Assembly (NCBI RefSeq): GCF_963259705.1
Contig: NC_081844.1
Coordinates: forward strand, 104,186,671 to 104,250,670
Length of the DNA stretch: 64,000 nucleotides
Origin: Myotis daubentonii
Taxonomy: Eukaryota; Chordata; Mammalia; Chiroptera; Vespertilionidae
Direction of reading: 5' to 3'
In this document: piece after piece, positions 56,391 to 64,000 of the stretch
Layout of the letters: each line of letters opens with the position of its first letter
Position numbering within the stretch: the first letter of the stretch is position 1
Program-made: the position numbers and the translations under genes
Notes under the pieces: model-generated
Told to the model about the DNA's origin: nothing
Databases searched by the model: none
What the model saw: only the letters and a program-made list of their open reading frames with translations

Positions 56391-57269
56391 TCTGAAGAGA
56401 AGTCTACAATATATGGAAGTAACCTTTGTGTTCAAGATTGTAAACTGTCCCCATTATCCATTTTACCAGTGGTATTTTATATTTTTAGTCACATGCAGCC
56501 AGATTAAATCCTACTTGCTTTTATAGCCTGAGCTGACTAGCTGAAAAGAAAGGTGGAAAGAGAACTCTTAAATGATTTAAATAAAACTTGAGAAGTGAAA
56601 GCCTCTGTCCTTCCTTCTCTTATTTAGGCAGGAGAGTCTTCAGGCAGAGAACACTTTTGAAAAATAGCTTAATCATCAGATCCCTTCTGAGAGCTCTTTG
56701 CCTTCCGGAAAGTACCATATATCCAGCATAGATGCAAAAGATCCCTGAGGTGAAGCGAAGACTTGGAACTATCAGGATGTGCATGGCGTTGGCTTTCCAT
56801 GCCATCATTTTCAGGTGAGGATATAGTCCCAAATCTAACACTAATTTACCTGCACAAGTTGGCGCAGACTCTCTTATATTTGTTCTTACTTTCTCCATCT
56901 ATAAAATGTAAGACTGGAAAGACCATGAATGGCCAGAAGATTTGCTTTTGCAGGCCAGATACAGTTAATTTGTTGTATTTGCCCGGAGAACTTAAAGCCA
57001 CAAGTTGCACTTGACCAGCCCTGTCTACCACTGGAGAGAAGAGTGTGTCGGCCTCCAAGAATTGGCCTCCCTGGATTAGATGATTCTCCAGGCTCTTACA
57101 TTATTTTATGTTCATGTAAAAATAGCTACAAGGGGAAACGAGAATAACACACCCAGAGATATTAATAAGGTTTTTTGAAGGATTGTGAGGAAACAAAGTG
57201 TGACTAGAGAATTATTATTTACACTGGAAGTAGTGAAAAGTAGAATTGATATTTCAGAAAATCAAATCA

Positions 57270-57710
57270 GTAATGTGGTAGATGAAGGTTAAATTAACAC
57301 AGAGAAAAAGAACAAAGTGGGACGTGGGGTAATAAGGAGCTGGGTGTGATTATAAAAATGCAACATAAGGGATCTTTGTGGAGATGGAGCTTTTCTGTGT
57401 CTTGACTGTGGTGGTGGGAAGTGGAACAACATAAGTAATAAAATTTGGCATAACTAAGTACATATATACACTTACACACACACAAATGAGTACAAGTAAA
57501 ACTGGGGAAATCTGAAAAGACTGGTTGATTGTATATGTGTCAACATCCTGTGCATGATGCTATACTATGGTTTTGCAAGATATGACCATGGGAGAAAACT
57601 GAATAAAAGGTACAAAGGTTCTGTCTGTATTATTTCTTACAACTACATATGAATCTACAATGATCTCAAAATAGTTAATTCACACATAAAAAAGAACAAA
57701 GATAGAAAGT
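57270..57710 (+). mobile_element. Old L1 3' UTR, sense
   Basis: 'gggatctttgtggagatgga', 'gcttttctgtgtcttgactg', 'tggtggtgggaagtggaaca' and 'gaatctacaatgatctcaaa' match L1M-type 3' ends on the plus strand. No ORF2 remains. Confidence 0.7.
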
Positions 57711-57831
57711 ATTAAGGGAGAATTAGAGACAAGAGATTACAGATCCAATACAGACAAATAGTGTTTGTAAATAAAATGGAACTAAAAGCAATGATCAAAG
57801 GTTAAAATAGATTAAAATGATTCTATGCTGA

Positions 57832-58047
57832 GCTGGCTGGCATGGCTTGTGGTAGAATGTCTACTTATGAACCAAGAGGTCACAGTTGGATTCCCGGTCA
57901 GGGCATATGCTGGGCTGCAGGCTCGATCCCCAGTGTGGGGCGTGCTGGAGGCAACTGATCAATGAGTCTCTCCCATTATTGATGCTTCTATCTCTATCTC
58001 CCTCTCCTTTCCTCCCTGAAATCAATAAAAATATATTTTAAAAAGGT
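57832..58047 (+). mobile_element. Ves SINE with TSD
   Basis: Head 'gctggctggcatggcttgtg', B-box-like 'agttggattcccggtcaggg', tail 'cctgaaatcaataaaaatat'. An 11-bp duplication TTCTATGCTGA flanks it (57821-57831 and 58048-58058). Confidence 0.95.
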
Positions 58048-58789
58048 TTCTATGCTGAAAATGCCAATATTCATGGATTTAAAAGACTTACCAAAATCTG
58101 GGTATAATGAAAGAAAAAAAAATACATTCTTAAACACACTGTGTCAAATTTTATCATGAGGCTTAAAACAGCCAGATGAAGCAGCTGTGGTCATAGTCGA
58201 AACTCACAGGCCAATGGCATTGAGGGACCCCTCCCACACAACTTGTTTTAGGTAGTTCATTCACAATGAACAAACCTGAAAATTCTGCTAAATCACAGAT
58301 GCTATATGAACAATATCGACACTAAGAGGGGGAATGGGTAAATGTTCCCTATCATTCTGAATGATCCCCTCCCATTCATAAACAATTACTTGAAAAACAT
58401 AAAGGAGACTTTTACAGTTATTACCTTTATGTGGATCTGGGTACAAAGAGAATTAAATCATCATTGTACTTGCCCTCTGAAACATTCAGTTAATGGACAT
58501 TTATGGATACATGGTAGGAAGAATTTTGCACTAGGAATGTACAAAAATATTGAATCAGGCATGACCCCTACCCCAAACAGCCCATTAGAGATGAGCAAGT
58601 AACACTAACAATAAAGGCTATGAGTTTTTAATGATCTCAAAGATTCCATTAAAGGCAGAATTGGGATTTTACTTTATGTTTGTGTGACCCAATGACTATG
58701 CTATTCTCTGTGCTCACTGTCTACCATTTTTCAAGATGAAGGTCAAATCATGCAGCCACCATGAAATCTTCTATAAACATGTGCTTATT

Positions 58790-59430
58790 CACCATTCATT
58801 CACTCACTCATTCATTAATTCATACATACATTAATCAACAAATATTTATTGACATCCTCTATGTACAGAATTTATGCTAAGGTCATATGATACAGTGATA
58901 AGAAAAATAGATAGGAATATATCCTCAAGGACTTTCAAGTCTAATGGGGGAATCTGGTATTATGCAAATGATCAAATGATCAAATATAGAAAAATATGTG
59001 TCCATGGCAAGGGCTATAAAGAAAAATTTCTTACATATGTTTTGAGAGCATGTAAAAAACCTATTTGACCTATTCAGGAAATAAGTGAAGTATTCCTCAA
59101 TGAAGCTATCCTTGTAAAGAAATCAGAAGAGGGACTAAGAATTATTGGGTCGCAGAATGGAAGGCAGGCACTCCAGGAAGAAGCAGCAGCATGTGGAAAA
59201 TTCCTGTGGAGAGAAGGGGCATAATGATAGGATGGACTCACAGAGGACTACTGTGGAGGGAGTAGAGGAGTGTGATATAAAATGAGGATGGAAACTTAGG
59301 AAGGGCCAGGACATGCCAAGCCTTCTCCCCATGCAAGGAGTTTTGCCTTCCTCCTAAGAACAAGAGTACACCATTGGAAGGATTTGAAAAAGGAGTGATA
59401 GGGATGTGATATGTTTTGAATTTTCAATTT
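58790..59430 (+). repeat. Mammalian dispersed repeat, family not asserted
   Basis: It has the series 'aatcaacaaatatttattga', 'ctcaaggactttcaagtcta', 'atggggg', 'ggcaggcactccaggaagaa', 'ccaagccttctccccatgca' and 'aaaaaggagtgatagggatg', widespread in mammals. Fragments of the same theme occur near 32320, 43440, 47040-47700 and 54440. Confidence 0.6.
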
Positions 59431-60719
59431 GTTATTATTATTATTATGTTTTGCCTTCTATAGCCAAAGCTGTTAATGTGAACTTCTTAATTATATTGTC
59501 TTACACTGCTTATTGTGACATCAAATGACAAAATATCATCTTCCTAATGAGAAGGAGACACCTTGAAAATTGAAGCTACTTCTTCAACCTCATGTTTATT
59601 GCTGCATTCCACTAAAAAAGAAAAAATGCTGACAACTGGATATGCCATTGATTAAAATAGCACATCTACTCCAAAGATTTGAAAATGTGATTAATGAGAA
59701 TCTTTAACTTGATGAAATGTTATACTTCCTTTGATTCCCTTATAGTGCCTGGTATAATACTGAGCTGGACATAAATGAGTAGGATAGTGCTAGACATCAA
59801 ATGAGGAAACTGAGTTTGCAACTGGTTATGCCATGCACATATTCAGGAAATTAATAAACAAGCATGGCATTTTGAGTCCTAGTCCAATCCTCTGTAAAAT
59901 GACCATATGACCATATGACCCCCTCCCATAGCTACATCTTTTCTGTGTAACAGCTGCCTGTCAACAGCTCTAGGAAGATGACTTCAAGGCTTTTCTCTGC
60001 AGGAGATAGTACCTGGCAGGAGCTGTAAGGCCCACTTACACTTCTACAGATCCACACAGAAAACTGAAGATTCAAGAAATCTAGTGACCAAGGAATGTTT
60101 TCTGCAGGCCCCATGTTAACCGGAAGATGAGAACAAACCATGAGCTGTGTTATGGGTTCAATTCTATTACCAGAGAGCAAGATAAAATCCTATATTTATG
60201 GTTCTAAAAAATTAAACCTCATCAATATGACATTGGAGAGACTTGGCTCAACCATAACAAATGTAAAACCAACTTCATGACTTAAGGTGATTACAAGCAA
60301 AATATGAATTAATAATGTGACAATCTATCACTTAACCTTGGTTGCAGTCAAAGAAACTGAGGGTCATATACAATGAAGATGATTGTCTCAAAGTGTTCTA
60401 GGCTGGTCAATTTGTACCTGGAATTGCACATTTAAATCTAAACATCATATTTTGAAAAAAACCTTGACAAACTGAAGGGCATCTGGGAAACTTTCCAGGA
60501 TGGTGAAAAGTATTCAAAAACTTATGCAATAAGTAAGAAATGCCTTGGAGATGCTAGGGAAGTCTACAATGGAGAAAAAAAATGACCCCTGGGAGACATT
60601 ATAATGAAGAATCCACCTGGAAGAAAGATTTGAATTAGGCTGTATACCAGTAGATACGAAAAGGGGACCAAAGACCTTTCAAGGGAGATATCTGTCAGGA
60701 TCAATGGATGGAAGTGAAT

Positions 60720-60905
60720 GATAATGAAGTCTACCATTTACCAAGCACAGAGCTAATATGTATCTTATCTTCTTTACTACTTGCAAAAGCCTTTTAAGTA
60801 GCAAGAACTACTACCTTCATATTGTAAGTTAAAAAATCAAGCTTAGAAAAATTAAAATAACTTGCCCAAGTTTCTAAAACTAGTAGGTTCCTGAGCAGTA
60901 ATGTA
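60720..60905 (-). repeat. MIR SINE, reverse, decayed
   Basis: 'ctaccatttaccaagcacag', 'atgtatcttatcttctttac', 'acttgcccaagtttctaaaa' and 'ctagtaggttcctgagcagt' follow reverse MIR order. Confidence 0.7.
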
Positions 60906-61009
60906 TCTTTACATCCCTATGTTGTAGGTATTATTTTAGTTACAAAAGAACCTGAGGTACCAAATTTGCTAACGGCCAATGGTGACTACATGGAGGAACA
61001 GGCTTAAAA

Positions 61010-61200
61010 AGCACTTAATTTACAAGCACAGTTCATTTTCATACAACAATGGCTTGTGATGGGAATTGTTATTCCCTCCTTACAGATAAGGAAACTGAGG
61101 CAGAGATAAATACAGCAACTTGCTCAAGATCATAAATAACAGAGATAGGATTATAACCCAATCCTATGTGGCTTAACAACTGTGCTATGCCTTCTCTTCC
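61010..61200 (-). repeat. MIR SINE, reverse
   Basis: 'ttattccctccttacagata', 'aggaaactgaggcagagata', 'gcaacttgctcaagatcata', 'acagagataggattataacc' and 'aactgtgctatgcc' are in reverse MIR order. Confidence 0.85.
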
Positions 61201-61424
61201 AAAGAAAGAATTTTCTAGGAACTAAAGTTCTCAAAAAATTATTGAAGAGACAGTCAGCTCTTCATCTCTGAAATGGTCCCTGTGAAGGCAGAGCCATAGA
61301 CTGAGATGCCTGAAAACTCCAAGCCTTTGTGATTCTGTCAAATTTCCTTTCAAATTCCCTTTTTTTAAAGCATTTTTTTTCGTTTCAAATTCCTTTTTTC
61401 AAGCTTAATTTTTTTTCAATTTTT

Positions 61425-61473
61425 GAGATTTACTTATGTATTTATTTTTATTTCTTTTTAGAAATAGAGGAAA

Positions 61474-61530
<57 letters not shown>

Positions 61531-61646
61531 TTGTTTCACTTATTTATGCAGTCATTGGTTGATTCTTGTACATGCTCCCACCCAGGTGCCCGGAAAGTTG
61601 GCCTATTGGGACAATGCTCTAATCAACTGAGCTACTGGGCCAGGGC
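61425..61646 (-). mobile_element. Older chiropteran tRNA-derived SINE, reverse
   Basis: On the minus strand: GCCCTGGCCCAGTAGCTCAG with the A-box 'tagctcagttgattagagc', then 'acaagaatcaaccaatgact' and 'gcataaataagtgaaacaat' and a GA/TC-rich tail. This type is shared by many bat families and predates the Ves expansion. Confidence 0.8.
61477..61526. repeat. (GA)25 microsatellite in the SINE tail
   Basis: Fifty bases of uninterrupted GA, grown from the CT-rich tail of the SINE on the other strand. Confidence 0.98.
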
Positions 61647-62501
61647 CTCCAATTCATTCTTCTCAGGATGTGCTAAACACCAAATAGGTGCTCAGTAAGT
61701 TGCTGTTGACTTGAATGGAATTGAAATCTGCTCTCTAGAAGGGGACCCTTGAGTGCATTGCTGTGGGCGTTGTGGCTTTGCAAGTGAACTTTCTAGCTAT
61801 TTGTGTCAAGACTGAATTAGAGGGAGGCGGGCCTCTCAGCACAGCTAGCAATTAGAGTCCAACCCACAACTTCATGCGCTGGATTGGCGGCTTGTGTGGG
61901 AAGGATAGGGAAGGAGGCACCTTCAAGGGGCAATAGAATAAAAGTAGGGACAGCCGTGGGCAGCAGCCCTGGGAGCTGTGGTCACAGGAACAGCCTGGAC
62001 AGCTGGCCTCAGTCTTGATTTGGATTGAGATGTTTATTCTGCTCTGCCTCCCAGGCCTCTCCCTTCCTGCCCCAAGGGCTGTCCACTAGAGTGACTGAGA
62101 GGTGATTAATTGGATACAGACTTTCAGACCCAGCCAAGAACTATTCTCAGACTAAGATTCATATTGGGGGAGCGGGGTGAAAGATACCCTCCTAGTGGAA
62201 CTGTATTAAAATCCCCTCCTGTGGCTGATGCCTAGTTTTAAGGTTATGATCCATGAAAAACTCTGAATTCAATGCATGCCATACTAAGCTTTTGCCTGAG
62301 CACATATTTAACTGGTGCTCTGAAACAGGAAATGTAGGGATAGTCTTGACTGGGGGGGGTTCCCTAGGAGCAAATATTCTCAGAGGAACATGCACAGATT
62401 GTCCATGTGGCTTTGGAAGGGAGGATAAAAAAGTCCTCTTGCGCCGTGTTCTACTCACTGGTTATCAGAAACACTCAAATCATCACTACATTGGGTTAAA
62501 G

Positions 62502-64000
62502 CAATGGGTTCTCAAATTATTTGGTTTCAGGTCCCATTTATTTTTTTAAAGACAATGAAGGATCCCACTCTAGCTGGTTTGGCTCAGTGGAGAGAGCGTT
62601 GGCCTGCGGACTGAAGGGTCCTGGTTAGATTCTGGTCAAGGGCACATGCCCCTGGTGTGGGCTCAATCCCCAGTAGGAGGCTTGGAGAAGGAACCAGTCA
62701 TTGCATTTGATGTTATGTGGGGTTCTTTAAGAAAAAAATTATGGAGGATCCCAAAGAGCTTTTATGGGACTTATACCTCACAATATTTATCACATTTGAA
62801 ATTAGAATTTAAAACAATAATTTATTAATTCATTTTTAAATAACAATATACTAACATAGGTTAATTTTTTTCCTAAAAAATATATTTTTTAAAACAAAAA
62901 TATTTAATGAGAAGACTGTCATTGTTTTACATTTCTGAAAGTCTCTTTAATGTCTGGCTTAATGGAAGGCAGCTGGATTCCAATATCTGCTTCTGCTTTC
63001 AATCTGTTGTGAGATGTTGTTTGGGTTGAAGGTTACGAAGAAAATTCCACCTCACATAGTATGTAATTGGGAAAGGGAGAAGTATTTCAACAGCCCCTTT
63101 AAGGAAACTGGTGATTCCTTTCTTACTTCACCAAAACAGGTGAGTTAGTATGGAACTTGACCCCATACCAATGAACTTTTCTTACTCTATTACATTGAAA
63201 TCTATTGATCTGTCCCGCACTTTGAGTAGATCTTTTACTCTTAATGTGGCTTTCTAATCAGACGTTCATCATTTGGAAAATATTGATTCACTGAGTTATG
63301 CAGATCTTCCAAATGTTGGTACATTTCATTCTACAATATTAAAAAAATCTCACATGTGTCAGTGATCTTATCAGAAAAAAATCTTCAAGTATTGCGAACC
63401 TGTCAAGCTCACAGTGGCAGATACAAATTTTTCAAAATTCTAATTTTCACTTGAAAGCTCAGATTTTATCACTGACATCACATACTGTCAGTTGTTTTCT
63501 TTGAAGTGACAGACACACTTTGTTCATTTTTGAGGAAATGTCTGCCAAATACTCAAGTCTGAAAAACCAGTTTGTTTGTTAGTCATTTTTTTCAAGGAAA
63601 AAAAGGTGTTCGTGTTCCAGGCAAAAGTGGCTAGTTCCGTTCACAGCTCAAACAAGCTTCCATGTGCTGCTGCTTGAGAATTTGGTAAGCAGCACAAGTG
63701 TTTTATGTGTGTTTCCCATTTCATCACAGAAAATGTTTAAAATAGATCTACTCATGGGTTGAGATTTTGAAGAAAATTAACAATACTGCTTCTTCAGAAA
63801 TATTCTTAAGAAAACTGCCTTTTAGTTTTTCCCATGGGTGTGTGGTGCTGAAGAATGCAATGACAGTTGAGCATCCCTGCCTTGATTTGTTCTAAGAACT
63901 AGCAATTATGTCCACAGTTGCTTTTGCACCATCAGTGCAAATGTTAACGCAGTTAGAATGGCCAATAACATCAGAGTATTATTATGAAAATAGTTTTGAC
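62502..64000 (-). mobile_element. hAT transposon with decayed transposase, runs off window
   Basis: On the minus strand the text encodes a broken hAT transposase. Near the window edge is CVNICTDGAKATVDIIA, the DGA block that carries a catalytic Asp (63905-63960). Near 62935-63080 is a C-terminal hAT dimerisation (hATC) signature, LCEVEFSS followed by NRLKAEADIGIQLPSIKPDI. Stops and frameshifts lie between and within them. The terminus near 62502 ('caatgggttctcaaatta') resembles a hAT CAGTGGTTCTCAAA end. The N-terminal part lies right of the window. The family is not asserted. A Ves SINE splits it at 62568. Confidence 0.85.
62568..62739 (+). mobile_element. Ves SINE inside the hAT fossil
   Basis: Head 'ctagctggtttggctcagtg', A-box region 'gagagagcgttggcctgcgg', B-box-like 'ggttagattctgg', then a shortened, atypical 3' end. 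The flanks match at 12 of 14 bases (62554-62567 and 62740-62753, core GGATCCCA), consistent with a target-site duplication. Confidence 0.85.

Larger units (their letters stand above)
26441..64000. other. Intergenic DNA upstream of SLIT3
   Basis: No exon, conserved protein or processed gene copy is recognised to the right of the promoter. In human the next gene upstream of SLIT3 lies hundreds of kilobases away, so a gene-free flank is expected. Content is listed in the entries below. Confidence 0.75.

Noticed and set aside
1..64000. CRISPR array, prokaryotic operon, phage or plasmid features
   Set aside because: The tandem repeats are microsatellites or minisatellites without spacers, and every other signal is mammalian nuclear DNA.

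Overview
The window is nuclear DNA of a mammal, almost certainly a vespertilionid bat. The bat call rests on the mobile elements. There are tRNA-derived Ves SINEs, several with target-site duplications. There are three HeliBat-type Helitrons, a class known among mammals only from vesper bats, and young non-autonomous hAT elements with intact 8-bp duplications. No operons, CRISPR arrays or free-standing RNA genes are visible.

Only one protein-coding gene is supported: exon 1 of SLIT3 on the minus strand (coding part 25706-25902). It encodes the signal peptide and the first LRRNT cysteine cluster and ends in a consensus GTGAGT donor. It lies in a strong CpG island (about 25640-26440) with an inverted CCAAT box and GC boxes at the upstream edge. 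Transcription runs leftwards, so 1-25705 is the 5' part of SLIT3 intron 1, and about 26440-64000 is upstream intergenic DNA. I saw no second SLIT3 exon and no other gene.

Layout: intron 1 (1-25.7 kb) is dominated by ancient mammalian repeats (MIR, MER5, MER20, L2, a CR1/L3 fossil, an MLT1-type LTR, one old L1 tail). Its lineage-specific insertions are one hAT MITE at 11.3 kb, one Ves SINE at 20.8 kb and one Helitron at 24.0 kb that split a MIR. Two repeat-poor intervals (about 21.98-22.56 and 24.84-25.13 kb) are candidate regulatory DNA. From 26.4 to 31.4 kb the upstream flank is mostly old or unrecognised sequence, with a good CTCF-type motif at 27.88 kb. From 31.5 to 39.2 kb lies a dense nest of elements: a 1.55-kb Helitron containing two minisatellites, an old L1 interrupted by two Ves SINEs, an antisense old L1, and a twin-primed (5'-inverted) young L1. 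From 39 to 64 kb older L1/L2/MIR/LTR fossils are mixed with further Ves, Helitron, MITE and L1 insertions, and the window ends inside a decayed hAT transposase gene on the minus strand.

No undescribed biological system was found. The most testable new ideas are a CTCF-like motif delivered by a Helitron 1.6 kb inside SLIT3 intron 1, facing a second CTCF-like motif about 1.5 kb upstream of the promoter, and a nearly palindromic hAT MITE that could fold as an RNA hairpin. Repeat names and boundaries come from recognition of consensus features, not from a library search; most MIR/MER5/L2 boundaries are good to about 10-30 bases.
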